NCBI GenBank assembly: GCA_030674185.1
Contig: JAPXFY010000022.1
Coordinates: forward strand, 47,663,898 to 47,727,897
Origin: Monoplex corrugatus
Lineage: Eukaryota; Mollusca; Gastropoda; Littorinimorpha; Ranellidae
DNA: 64,000 bases
Reading direction: 5' to 3'
The position numbers were made by a program, and so were the translations under genes. Shown in pieces: positions 1 through 11,109 of the stretch (position 1 is its first letter; each line of letters begins with the position of its first letter). Below the pieces are notes generated by a model, which was given only the letters and a program-made list of their open reading frames with translations, had not been told where the DNA came from and searched no databases.

Positions 1-604
1 ATCAGTGTCAGTCAACATCAACGTCCAGTTCGAGCATGTGTCATCAATTCCAACATGTGTCATCATCATTTTTAGCGTGTGTCTTCATATCTAGTATGTG
101 TCATCATCATATCTAGTATGTGTCATCATTACCTTTATTGTGCGTCATCATCATCTTTACAATGTGCCGTCATAATCTTTAACATGTGTTGTAAACCAAT
201 TCATCCCGTGTCATCACCATTTTTAGCATGTGTCATCATCACCTTTTGTTGCTGTGTACTGAATAATTGTACGTCATTATGTACACTGTTCTTGGTATTT
301 ATTGATTTCTTCAATTTTATCCTGTACATGTTTCTTGTTATGTATTAAATCATTGTATCTCATAGTCTTCATTTTTTTCAGCATGTACCGGAACAATGTA
401 CGTCATAGTGTACATATTTTCCAGTAATGTAGACAATCAACCATTATAAAAACAGCCAAGAACAATGTACGAGCGTAATATCAAGTTACGCAGTGAACGC
501 TTCTTCCTCATTTTGCAAATCTACGTACCATTGGGCATATGTAGCACAGCACATAACAATCATGTCCACGAAATATAATTACATGAAACTAAATCTGTAT
601 TCAC
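1..604. other. Intron-like sequence downstream of the first EGF exon
   Basis: Positions 1-240 are degenerate copies of the ~22-bp GTGTCATCATCATCTTTAGC minisatellite. Positions 240-604 are the conserved intron block (TGTACGTCATTATGTACACT, then CTTCCTCATTTTGCAAATCT) that sits beside nearly every type A exon. Much of 1-345 recurs at 2570-2800 and 4025-4140. I see no coding exon here. Confidence 0.6.
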
Positions 605-709
605 TTTGTGTTTCACAGTAGGTTCCTGTATAGCCTGTCTGACACTGGCATTTGCCATTCCAAGAACAGATGCCGCCATTTTGACACGCCTTGGTGAAAC
701 ATGAGGTCA
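605..709 (-). CDS. EGF-like exon, type A (most 3' exon in window)
   Basis: Single-exon EGF-like domain of a multi-EGF protein, presumably extracellular and disulphide-bonded. On the minus strand an AG acceptor (CGGCAG) precedes the exon and a GTGAAT donor follows. The 105 bp give 34 full codons plus split codons (2 nt at the start, 1 nt at the end), a phase 1-1 exon. Six cysteines are in EGF order: TSC, KAC, then CQNGGIC, GKC, CQC and YCETQ. There is no DxDEC calcium signature. The gene continues in both directions by phase. The parent protein cannot be named from repeats this generic; fibropellin-, Notch- or MEGF-like proteins all use such exons. Confidence 0.8.
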
Positions 710-975
710 CTGCCGTTCAAAAGACACAAAACACAACCATTATCTTTTGTCTATGTCATCATCATCTTTAGCGTGTGTCATCATCACCTTTATCATTTGT
801 CATCATCATCTTTAGCTAGTGTCATCATCATGTTTATCAAGTGCGATCATCAATATCAGTGTGTCATCATCACGTTTAGTGTCATTATCATTTTCAGCTC
901 ATTATAATCATCTTTAGCGTGTGTCATGTTTAGCATGAGTCATCATAATCTTTAGGACGTATCATCATATGTAGT
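710..975. repeat. 22-bp minisatellite, degenerate
   Basis: About a dozen imperfect copies of a GTGTCATCATCATCTTTAGC unit lie just upstream (minus strand) of the exon at 605-709. The same arrangement follows every type A exon in the window. Confidence 0.7.
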
Positions 976-1002
976 TTGTGGATCAATCATCTTTACTCTG
1001 TG

Positions 1003-1915
<913 letters not shown>

Positions 1916-1977
1916 GAGAGAGAGTGAGGCAAATATGAGATAGATCACTAAAACGAAACCAGAAGGATCGCACTCAT

Positions 1978-2091
1978 CCACTAATTCATAGTAGGTTTCA
2001 TTATAATTCGTAGGATGTTGACAATAATAACTAATGTTGTTCAAGACACAAGAGCCGCCATTTTGACACAGTTTGTACCGGCATGCTTTTC
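1978..2091 (-). pseudogene. Degenerate EGF-like exon, type C
   Basis: Aligns over its full 114 bp with the intact type C exons at 10757 and 43546. The fifth cysteine is His (YYCQH) and the sixth is Tyr (NETYYELV), so the EGF fold cannot form its last disulphides. The donor position reads ATGAGT where the intact copies have GTGAGT, so normal splicing is lost. The acceptor (TTAACAG) is retained. I read this as a dead exon still embedded in the array. Confidence 0.75.
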
Positions 2092-2210
2092 CTGTTAATA
2101 AGACACGATCATCTTTATTTTGTTTCAAAATCATCTTAAGTCTGTCTCACAATCATCATCAGTGACTGTTACAATCATCTGTAGTCTGTGTCTCTGTCAT
2201 CTTTACTCTG

Positions 2211-2300
<90 letters not shown>

Positions 2301-2867
2301 ATCTGTCTACCACAATCATCTTTAGTATGTGTCAGAATTATTTTAGTGTGCGTCGCAATCATTCCTCTTTAACGTCTATCACCATCATCTTTAATGTGTT
2401 CCAGGATCATCTTTACTATGTGTCACATTCATCTTTAGTGTCTATCACAATAATCTTCAGTGAGTGTCTTTGTTTTTATGTTCTGTTATGTTTTGTTTCC
2501 TTTGTTTGGTTGGTTGGTTGGTTGGTTGTTTTCTTTGGGGTGTGTGTGCTACATCATCATCAGTGTCAGTCACCATCAACGTCCAGTTCGAGCATGTGTC
2601 ATCATCGATTTTAGCATGTGTCTTCATCATATCTAGTATGTGTCATCATCATATCTAGTATGTGTCATTATCACCTTTATTGTGCGTCATCATCATCTTT
2701 ACAATGTGCCGTCATCATCTTTAACATGTGTTGTAAACCAATTCATCCCGTGTCATCACCATTTTTAGCATGTGTCATCATGACCTTTAGTATATCATCA
2801 TCAGCTTTGACTTATTCTCTTGTATGTTTTTTTCGCTCTTACTTTCTTTTATATGTCGTACTGACTC
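2092..2867. other. Intron with minisatellite and a (TG)n tract
   Basis: Minisatellite copies flank a (TG)n tract at 2211-2298. Positions 2556-2800 repeat the start of the window. A TTGG microrepeat lies at 2508-2528. No exon is recognisable. Confidence 0.6.
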
Positions 2868-2999
2868 AGGGAGAAAATGCTGGACGGACCTGCAGAGTGG
2901 CTGGGGACGAGGAGGGTGGGGGAGATGCTAGGAGCAACGAGAGATAGAGGCAGATGGAAGTCCATGATCGCCAACGCCATGCGGCATGGCACCTGATGA
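2868..2999 (+). mobile_element. 3' end of an RTE-type LINE
   Basis: The same 3' terminal sequence as 28280-28412 (GGAGATGCTAGG, then CGCCAACGCCATGCGGCA, ending CACCTGATGA). In the longer copies the frame reads as the C-terminus of an RTE-like reverse transcriptase protein. The microsatellite tail (GATGATGATG) is displaced to 3984-3998 by the element at 3000-3983. Severely 5'-truncated and non-coding. Confidence 0.7.
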
Positions 3000-3983
3000 C
3001 AGGCTGGGGAACAGGTGATCCCAAAAATCTCTGAAAAATAGGCCGGGGTCCAGGGGCCGCCTAGGCCCCGGTAGGGTCCAGGGGCAATGCCCCTGGGGGG
3101 GGGGGGGGGGTCAGGGGGGCGAAGACCCCCGGCCGAAATTGAATTCGAGCATTTTTGAAGACCCTTTCGTGGCCTCTCGTGATAGGCAAATTACCATGTG
3201 GCATGCAAAGAAACCAAACTAAAAACATCTTATTTACCATGCAGTATGCAAAGAAATCATACCAAAAAAACCAACTTTCTGTGTGTCATCAATGATTCAA
3301 TCTTCACGAACTGAGTCCCCGTAATGTTCTACTAAATGATGCATCACCCACAGATTTATTCAAAGTCAAATACTGGCATCAGTCTACTGAGTCTACAGCC
3401 ACAGATCCACTTGCACATCTTAGCCTCTCTTGTGGTCCTTTGCTGCTTGTTTCCATACTGACTGATGGCCTCTCCAGCCTTGTTCACTTTGCGAATGCAA
3501 GTTGAAACTCGCTGATCATAACCTGCCACTTTTGTTGACTTTTCAGTCCAGCCCCATCTCCATTTGTTGCTAATTGATCCTTCGTCAAACGTCTCGCCAC
3601 GATTTACGATGCGTGATACGCACGACATTTTGCCGATCGTAGACTCTACTGAAGCGTTAGACTCTTGTGAAACATGCAGAAGATGGCTGCGAAAATCGTG
3701 TTCACAAATTGATGCGCCCGCCTCAGCAACAGTTTCATAAAACACGCGGAAATACCCTCACAACCGCGGGCGGAACTGCCTTGAAAAATGGTCTGATGAA
3801 AACCTGGACTGGAAATACTGGATACGGAACGGTAATGGACTCGGAGTGATCAAGTCCTTCACGATTTTTTTTTCCTCGGCGGGTTGTTTTTTTGTTTTTT
3901 TTCTCGGACCCGTTTTCTTTTTCTCGGAAGTCGCTTTGAAAAATCTCGGAAATCCTCGGATCCGAGGAGAGTTCCCCAGCCTG
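3000..3983. mobile_element. hAT-like DNA element with 13-bp perfect terminal inverted repeats
   Basis: Starts CAGGCTGGGGAAC and ends with its exact reverse complement GTTCCCCAGCCTG. It sits in the GATGATG tail of a LINE, so the flanking duplication (TGATGA on both sides) cannot be sized exactly. The 984 bp hold a broken minus-strand frame at 3356-3745 with a W-x-W motif (NKWRWGWTEK), resembling the N-terminus of BED-finger-associated proteins. No transposase domain is visible, so this is a non-autonomous or internally deleted copy. The hAT assignment rests on the CAG terminus and a possible duplication of about 8 bp, and is tentative. Confidence 0.55.
3356..3745 (-). pseudogene. Degenerate frame inside the hAT-like element
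   Basis: A 129-codon open frame. Its middle contains SNKWRWGWTEKSTKVAGYDQ and CIRKVNKAGEAI, a pattern I associate with a short cysteine-histidine finger leader in transposon-derived proteins. The expected downstream C-x2-C and H/H residues are not found in frame. Probably decayed element coding sequence. Confidence 0.3.
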
Positions 3984-4402
3984 TGATGATGATGATGACT
4001 GTACATTATGTTTGTACTGTGTTGATTCTTTCTACCTTTTGCTGCTGTGTAATGAATAATTGTACGTCATTATGTACACTGTTCTTGGTATTTATTGATT
4101 TCTTCAATTTTATCCTGTACATGTTTCTTGATATGTATTGAATCATTGTATCTCATAGTCTTCATTTTTTCAGTTTGTACTTGAGCAATGTACGTCATAG
4201 TATACATATTTTCCTGTAATGTAAACAATCAACTATTATACATGTAAAAACAGCCAAGAACAATGTACGAGCGTAATATCAAGTTACGCAGTGAACGCTT
4301 CTTCCTCGTTTTGCAAATCTACGTACCACTGGGCAAATGTAGCACAGCACATAACAATCATGTCCACGAAATATAATTACATGAAACTAAATCTGTACTC
4401 AC
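3984..4402. other. Conserved intron block next to a type A exon
   Basis: After the LINE tail (GATGATG), 4005-4402 is nearly the same as 230-604, including TACGTCATTATGTACACT and the CTTCCTCGTTTTGCAAATCT motif about 100 bp from the exon. No open exon seen. Confidence 0.6.
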
Positions 4403-4507
4403 TTTGTGTTTCACAGTAGGTTCCTGTAAAGCCCGTCTGACACTGGCATGTGCCATTCCAAGAACAGATGCCGCCATTTTGACACGCCTTGGTGAAACAT
4501 GAGGTCA
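4403..4507 (-). CDS. EGF-like exon, type A
   Basis: Intact 105-bp phase 1-1 exon with a CGGCAG acceptor and GTGAGT donor. Cysteines run TSCFTKAC, CQNGGIC, GTCQC, FTGTYC. The C5-C6 loop is QTGFTGTY. It is paired with the next exon at 5676 by sequence and by a shared flanking microsatellite layout. Confidence 0.82.
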
Positions 4508-4807
4508 CTGCCGTTCAAAAGACACAAAACACAACCATCAGCTTTTGTCTATGTCATCATCATCTTTAGCGTGTGTCATCATCACCTTTATCATTTGTCA
4601 TCATTATCTTTAGCATGTGTCATTATCATCTTCAGCAAGAGTGATAATCAATATCAGAGTGTGTCATCATCACGTTTATTGAGTGTCATTATCATTTTTA
4701 GCTCATTATAATCATCTTTAGCGTGTGCTATGTTTAGCATGAGTCATCATAATCTTTAGGGTGTGTCATCATATGTAGTTTGTATATCAATCATCTGTAC
4801 TCTGTGC

Positions 4808-4808
4808 G

Positions 4809-4873
<65 letters not shown>

Positions 4874-5168
4874 TGTGTGTAGTGTGTGTGTGTGTGTTGT
4901 GTGTGTGTGTGTTTGGCGCACGCGCGCGTGCGTGTTTTGAATAGCCTTAATGATCTTGTTTCTTACATGGAGGTAGAACATCGACAGAAATCTGTCCAGT
5001 ACAACAGGTTTCTGTATCTCTTGGGTCTGTCTGTCTCTCTGTCTGCCTGTATGTATGTCTGTATGTATATATTATATACATGTTATGTGTGTGTGTATGT
5101 ATGTATGTATGTATGTATGTATGTATGTATGTATGTATGTATGTATGTATGTATGTATGTATGTATGT

Positions 5169-5201
<33 letters not shown>

Positions 5202-5483
5202 GATCTATCGATGTGTGTGTTTGAGTGTCAGTGTGTCTGTGTCTCTGTATCTGTCTCTGTGGGTGTGTGTCTGTCTCTGTGTCTGTGTCAATGTGTCTAT
5301 GTGTATATACATCCGTGTGCGTGGTGTGTGGTATGTGTGGTTGTGTATGTCGGTGTGAGTGCATGTGTATGTTTGTGTGTGCGTGTATGTGTGTGTACGT
5401 GTGTGTGAGTGTATATGTATTGATGTATATATACATATGTACATATATATATATATATATTATTATACATATATATATATATG

Positions 5484-5570
<87 letters not shown>
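4808..5570. repeat. Compound microsatellite (TG)n, (GTAT)n, (CTGC)n, (TA)n
   Basis: (TG)n at 4808-4912 and 5487-5570, (GTAT)n at 5096-5168, (CTGC)n at 5168-5198 and (TA)n near 5442-5482. Layout and unique spacers match 1003-1915, so the two are copies of one duplicated intron. The right-hand (TG)n abuts the exon-flanking CTTCCTCGTTTTGCAAATCT motif directly, with the ~200 bp that normally precede it missing. Confidence 0.95.
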
Positions 5571-5573
<3 letters not shown>

Positions 5574-5675
5574 CTTCCTCGTTTTGCAAATCTACGTACC
5601 ACTGGGCAAATTTAGCACAGCACATAACAATCATGTCCACGAAATATAATTACATGAAACTAAATCTGTACTCAC

Positions 5676-5780
5676 TTTGTGTTTCACAGTAGGTTCCTGT
5701 ATAGCCCGTCTGACACTGGCATGTGCCATTCCAGGAGCAGATACCGCCATTTTGACACCCCTTGGTGAAACATGAGGTCA
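5676..5780 (-). CDS. EGF-like exon, type A
   Basis: Intact 105-bp phase 1-1 exon. Acceptor CGGCAG, donor GTGAGT. Gly replaces Ala before the second cysteine (FTKGCQNGGIC), a variant shared with 29843 and 57726. Confidence 0.82.
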
Positions 5781-7176
5781 CTGCCGTTCAAAAGACACAA
5801 AACACAACCATCAGCTCTAGTCGATGTCGTCATCACCTTTAGCGTGTGTCATCATCACCTTTATCATTTGTCATCATCATCTTTAGCGTGTGTCATCATC
5901 TTTAGCGTGTGTCATTATCATCTTTAGCGAGTGTGATAATCAGTGTTAGAGTGTGTCTTCATCACGTTTGGTGAGTATCATTTTAGCTCATCATAATCAT
6001 CTTTAGCGTGTGTCATGTTTAGCATGTGTCATCATAATCTTTAGGGTGTATCATCAAATGTAACTTGTTTCTCTATTTGTGCCAGGATCATTTTACGAAG
6101 TGTCACATTCATCCCTAGGGTCTATCACCATTGTCTTTATTGTCTCTTTTTTTGAGGGGGGGGGGGGGGCACGTATGTCACATCATCATTAGTGTCAGTC
6201 ACCATCAACGTCCACTTACAGCATGTGTCATCGTGAATTCTAGCGTGTGTAATTATCATTTTAAGTTTGTGTCATCATCATTTTTAGTGTGTTATTATCA
6301 TCCTTATTGTGTGTCATCATCATCTTAGCATGTGTTGTCATCATCTTTAGCATGTGTTGTATTCACATCTATCTATGTCATCATCATCTTTAGCATGTGC
6401 TGTCATCTTAGCATGTGTTGTTTCACATCTATCTGTGTCATCATTATCTTTAGCAGTGTCATCATCGTCTTTAGCGTCTGTATCATCATCTCCAGCATGT
6501 GTCATCATCATCCTAAGCATATATCGTCCTTATCTTTAGCGTCTTTCATCATCGATTTTGACCTAATTTGTCGTAAACTTCTGTGATATACTCACAACTC
6601 TTCTAAATGATATGCTCACAAGTATCTAGTCAAATTTGACACTACAGAAGTTAGAGAAAAAGGAGAAAAAACAAACAGCCTTAAGGCTGCAGGGCAGACT
6701 GTAAAACACATCAAAACTCCACTGTCGGATGTTGACTTATTTTCTTGCATGTTTTTCCCCTCATACTTTGTTTTGTATATCGTATTGTACATTATGTTTG
6801 TTCTGTGTTGATTCTTTCTACATCCTAGTGTACACTTGTTTTCCTGCTACGTACTGCAGAATTATAAGTCTTAATGTAAACTTATTTGTTATTTCTTGAA
6901 TTTTATCCTCTACATGTTTCTTGTTATGTATTGAATTCATGTACCTTATAATCTCCATATTTTTATGTACTGGATCAATGTACGTCATAATGTACATGTT
7001 TCCAGTAATGTCGACAATCAACCATTATGAAAACCGTCAAGAACAATGTGACATCAAGATAGGCAGTAAACGCTTCTTCCTCATATTTCAAATCTAGGTA
7101 CCATTAGGCATGTGTAGCTCAGGACATATACAATCATGTCCACTAAACAATTACATAAAACTAAATTTGTACCCAC
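5781..7176. other. Intron: minisatellite, then conserved intron block
   Basis: Minisatellite copies to about 6570, including a G tract at 6157-6168, then the conserved block (AAATGATATGCTCACAAG, TAGTCAAATTTGACAC, TGTACGTCATAATGTACA) up to the exon. The partner copy is 39835-40951. No further exon is visible. Confidence 0.6.
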
Positions 7177-7281
7177 TTTGTGTTTCACAATAGGTTCCTG
7201 TAAAGCCGGTTTGACACTGGCATTGGCCATTCCCAGAGCAGCTGCCGCCATTTTGACATGGCTTGTTGAAACATGAGATCA
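7177..7281 (-). CDS. EGF-like exon, type A (S variant)
   Basis: Intact 105-bp phase 1-1 exon, donor GTGGGT. Reads ISCFNKPC, CQNGGSC, SGNGQCQC, FTGTYC. Ser before the third cysteine creates the C2-x4-S/T-C3 consensus for protein O-fucosylation, which the I variant of type A lacks. It is the duplicate of the exon at 40952. Confidence 0.82.
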
Positions 7282-7317
7282 CTGCCGTTTAAAAAACACA
7301 AAACACAACCATCATCG

Positions 7318-8509
7318 TTATCATTTGTCATCATCATCTTTAGTGTGTGTCAATGTCATCTTTAGCGTGTGTCATCATCACCTTTAGAGTGTCTCAGCAT
7401 TACATGTAGTGAGCGTCATTATCATTATCATAGTACATTATCATGTACTATAATTATCATTGCCGTGTGTCATGATCATCTTGAGGGTGTATCATCGTCA
7501 CGTTTCGTGTGCGTCATCATCTTCACCGTGTTTCATCATCATCTTTAGCAAGTGTCATCATCATCTTATCCTTTGCCGCCATCATCTTAGGCATGTGTAA
7601 TCATCATCTTTAGCGCGTGTCATCATCATCTTTAGCAGGTGTCATCATCGTCTTATCCTTTGCCGCCATCATCTTATGCATGTGTCATCATCATCTTTAG
7701 CGCGTGTCATCATCATCTTTAGCAGGTGTCATCATCGTCTTATCCTTTGCCGCCATCATCTTAGGCATGTGTCATCATCATCTTTAGCGCGTGTCATCAT
7801 CATCTTTAGCAGGTGTCATCATCGTCTTATCCTTTGCCGCCATCATCTTAGGCATGTGTAATCATCATCTTTAGCGCGTGTCATCATCATCTTCAGTGTG
7901 TGTCATCATCATCTTGAGAGTGTGTCATCATCATCTTGAGAGTGTGTTATCATCGTGTTTACAATGTGTCATCATCATCTTCAGAGTGTGTCATCATCAT
8001 CTTCAGAGTGTGTCATCATCTTTAGCGTGTGTCATCATCATTATTAGCGTGTGTCATCATCATCTTTAGCGTGTGTCATCATCATCTTTAGCGTGTGTCG
8101 TCGTCATCTTTAGCGTGTGTCATCATCACCTTTAGCGCATGTCATCATCGTCTTTAGCGTGTGTCATCATCATCTTCAGAGTGTGTCATCATCATGATCT
8201 TTAGCGTGTGTCATCATCATCTTTAGCGTGTGCTATCATTATCTTCAGAGTGTGTCATCATCATGATCTTTAGCGTGTGTCATCATCATCTTTAGCGTGT
8301 GTCATCATCATCTTTAGCGTGTGTCGTCGTCATCTTTAGCGTGTGTCATCATCACCTTTAGCGCATGTCATCATCATCTTTAGCGTGTGTCATCATCATC
8401 TTCAGAGTGTGTCATCATCACCTTCACAGTGTGTCATCATCATCTTCAGAGTGTGTCATCATCATCTTTAGCGCATGTCATCATCAGTTTAACTTCAATT
8501 TGTCAGTAT
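7318..8509. repeat. 22-bp minisatellite array with an 87-bp higher-order repeat
   Basis: Tandem copies of a ~21-22 bp GTGTCATCATCATCTTTAGC unit, with TTCAGAGT and TTGAGAGT variants. Within it an 87-bp higher-order unit (containing CTTATCCTTTGCCGCCATCA) is repeated four times, with starts spaced 87 bp apart (about 7570, 7657, 7744, 7831). The duplicate locus has one copy of that unit near 41335. Serine-rich ORFs across it are frame artefacts. Confidence 0.9.
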
Positions 8510-8515
8510 CTTCAG
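8510..8515. repeat. Target-site duplication (left), CTTCAG
   Basis: CTTCAG here and at 9631-9636 flank the LINE insertion. The uninterrupted duplicate at about 42600 has CTTCAG once in TATCTTCAGTGATATACC, giving a direct empty site. Confidence 0.75.
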
Positions 8516-9630
8516 GTAGAAAGAAACTCTAGGGAGAGCTAGACAACAGAAGGTCTTCAGAGAAGTAACCCCCTTTAGACAAGTGTTTCGGCCCTGAATT
8601 CCTTACACTCTCGGGGGGCCGGGCCACATCCAGGTCATGACTCCTGGATGCCCTTCTGCTGTTGTCTATTTTTTTTTTTTTTTCCCCACGCCGGGGAGCG
8701 AACCTGGGCGATTCTGCGCTTCAGAACTGCGGTACGCGGTTTTACCAATGTGCTAACGGGGCACACATCATCTGTAGGGAATTTAATCCTTATGAAGTTC
8801 ACTTTTTTTGGTTCCTCCTTGCCCAGATCCAGCTTGAGCTCCTTTCTGCTGCCTCTGCCATCGCTTTAAGGGCTCTAGTCCTCTTCTTCCCAGAAATGGC
8901 GAGTTGTTTCATGAGATCATAAGCGGAGGTGCCCACAAACCCTCTTGCCCCGACCTCTATGGCGAAGATTTTGACCCGCAGACCTGCTTTCTTCAGGGTG
9001 CTGGCAAGACCGGCGTATTTTTCGGTCTTGTAGATATGTGCTTCTTCCATTCTGCTTTCGTATGGCACAGTGAGTTCTATCAGAATCACTTGTTTCGAGG
9101 AGTCAGAGTGGAGAGCGATGTCTGGTCTCATGCCTGTCTTGCTGATGACATCTGGGTAATTTCTCCACTCTGGGAGGTCTGCTGTACACTCCAGTCGACT
9201 GCTCCATCCAGAAGACCCTTTGGCAATGTGCTGGTTGTCATAGCACTTTCGGGCCAGACCTGTTTCCCTCCTGCTTTGTAGAACGTTGTCATAGCAATTG
9301 GTGCGTTTGGGGTCATGGTTTTTTCGCTAACCACGTCTGTGATCACTTTCAGAACTTGGTTGTGCCTCCATGTATACCTTCCTTGGGCTAGCGCTACTTT
9401 GCAAGAGCTTAGGACATGTTCCACTGTTTGTTTCTTCTGACAGAGCGGACATGCTGGGTCGTCTGATTTCCCCCATTTCACTAAGTTTGCATTCGAGGGG
9501 AGCAGGTCATATACAGATCTGAGGAGGAAGCTTATCCTTAGAGGAGCCATGTGCCACATATCGTTCCAGCTGAGACTTCTTTGGAGTGCACTGTCCCATG
9601 TTGTCCATTGCCCCTGTTGACCTTGCTGGA
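8516..9630 (-). mobile_element. 5'-truncated R2-like (RLE) LINE insertion
   Basis: Matches the 3' 1.1 kb of the tandem-array element at 17243-28176: 3' UTR with a tRNA-like segment, then the C-terminal part of the protein. The coding remainder covers the CCHC knuckle (CPLCQKKQTVEHVLSSC) and the endonuclease region (RPDIALHSD, ILIELTVPYE). A 1-bp deletion near 9191 relative to the intact copy shifts the frame between the two halves. Flanked by a 6-bp duplication, so this is a normal target-primed, 5'-truncated insertion. Confidence 0.85.
8690..8767 (-). promoter_or_regulatory. tRNA-like A and B boxes in the LINE 3' UTR
   Basis: On the minus strand TAGCACATTGGT resembles a Pol III A box and GGTTCGCTCCC, one base off the GGTTCGATCCC of the other copies, resembles a B box. 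Spacing suits a tRNA-derived sequence. The acceptor stem does not pair, so it is not a working tRNA gene. Confidence 0.5.
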
Positions 9631-9636
9631 CTTCAG

Positions 9637-10136
9637 TGATATACCCACAAGAAAACAAAGTCTGCGACCTCTTCTTTCCCTCAAATATGACATGGAAAAT
9701 GTTGAAAAAGAAGTAGGAAAAAATCTAAGGCTAAAAGACTGAACGCAAATAGAGCTAAACGCCACTGTGGATAGCCTATTGGGAACTGAGGAAAACTGCT
9801 CTTACATGTACTTTTGTGAGTAACCTCCTTTCAGCTAGGAACAAAAATGGCTTTGAAATCATGAAGCTGTTTTCATCGTGTTATACTCTGTGTAGATTTG
9901 GTAGTGAAGCGATAACAGGTACCATTGGAGTTTTCGTCTGTTTATGCGTATGTGTTGGTGTGCGTGTGCATGTATGCGTGTGTTGTGTGTATATGTTGTG
10001 TGTGTGTGTGTGTGTCTATGTGCGTGAGTGCGTCTGTGTTTGTTCTGTGTTTCTGTATATCTGGCTATGTGATTGTGTGTGTATGTGTACATGAGTGTGT
10101 ATGCGTGAGTGTGTGTATGTGTGTGTGTGTGTGTGT

Positions 10137-10176
<40 letters not shown>

Positions 10177-10331
10177 TGTTTGTCTATGTGTGTGTATATG
10201 CGTGTGTACGTGTGTGTGAGTGTATTTGGTAGTGAAGCGATAACGGATACCACTGGAGTTTTCATCTCAATATGCGTATGTGTTGGTGTGCGTGTGCATT
10301 TATGCGTGTTGTGTGTATATGGTTGTGTGTG

Positions 10332-10379
<48 letters not shown>

Positions 10380-10506
10380 TACGTGTGTGTGTGTGTGTCT
10401 ATGTGAGTGAGTGCGTCTGTGTTTGTTCTGTTTCTGTATGTCTGGCTATGTGATTGTGTGTGTATGTGTGAGTGTGTGTATGTGAGAGTGTGTGTGTGTG
10501 TGTGCG

Positions 10507-10561
<55 letters not shown>

Positions 10562-10756
10562 ATGCGTGTGTACGTGTGTGTGAGTGTATGAGTGTATGTA
10601 CAGGTCTAAATATATATACATATAAATATTTATGTAATTATGTATGTATATATATATGCATATCTATATACACATTCATATGTATGTATTTTATAGAGGG
10701 AGAGAGGTAGAATATGAGACAGATAATTAAAACTAAACAAGTATGAATGTACTCAC
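9637..10756. other. Intron resuming after the LINE, with compound microsatellite
   Basis: 9637-9940 continues the interrupted intron block (GATATACCCACAAGAAAACA). 9946-10620 is a (TG)n/(TGCG)n compound microsatellite and 10620-10756 is AT-rich. The partner copy is 42600-43545. Confidence 0.65.
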
Positions 10757-10870
10757 CTGCTAATTCACAGAAGGTTCCATTATAACCGGTCGGACATTGG
10801 CAATAATAACCAGTGTTGTTCAAGACACAGGAACCCTCATTTTGACATGGTTTGTACAGGCATGCGTTTC
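10757..10870 (-). CDS. EGF-like exon, type C
   Basis: Intact 114-bp phase 1-1 exon: acceptor AACAACAG, donor GTGAGT. Six cysteines: NAC, YKPC, CQNEGSC, YYCQC, GTFCELA. The CQNEGSC core carries the O-fucose consensus. The C5-C6 loop is PTGYNGTF, lacking the Ser/Thr used for EGF O-GlcNAc. It matches 43546 at the protein level; 1978 is a dead relative. Confidence 0.82.
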
Positions 10871-11109
10871 CTGTTGTTAATAAGACACAATTCTCTTTAC
10901 TTTGTTTCAAAAGCACCTTAGTATGTCTCACAATTCTGTTTAGTGGCTTTTACTATTATCTATGGATTGTGTCTCCGTCATCTTTACTGTATGTGTGTGT
11001 GTGGAGGGGGGGGGTGCATGTCTGTCTGTCTGTCTGCCATAATCATCTTTAGTGTGTGTCACAATCATTTTTAGTGTGCGTTGAAATCATTCATCTTTAG
11101 TGTTTCAAA
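10871..11109. other. Intron sequence before the RTE LINE
   Basis: Minisatellite-like CATCTTTACT/CATCTTTAGT units and a short (TG)n/G tract at 10993-11016. Near-identical to 43660-43907 except for the G-tract length. Confidence 0.6.

Noticed and set aside
7676..8069. Ser/Ile/Val-rich ORFs such as SSSSLACVIIIF repeats (also 41404-41967, 49542-49996)
   Set aside because: Produced by the 22-bp minisatellite; present in every frame that happens to lack stops.
7318..8509. CRISPR-like regular repeats
   Set aside because: Units are contiguous tandem copies with no unique spacers, in clearly eukaryotic DNA.
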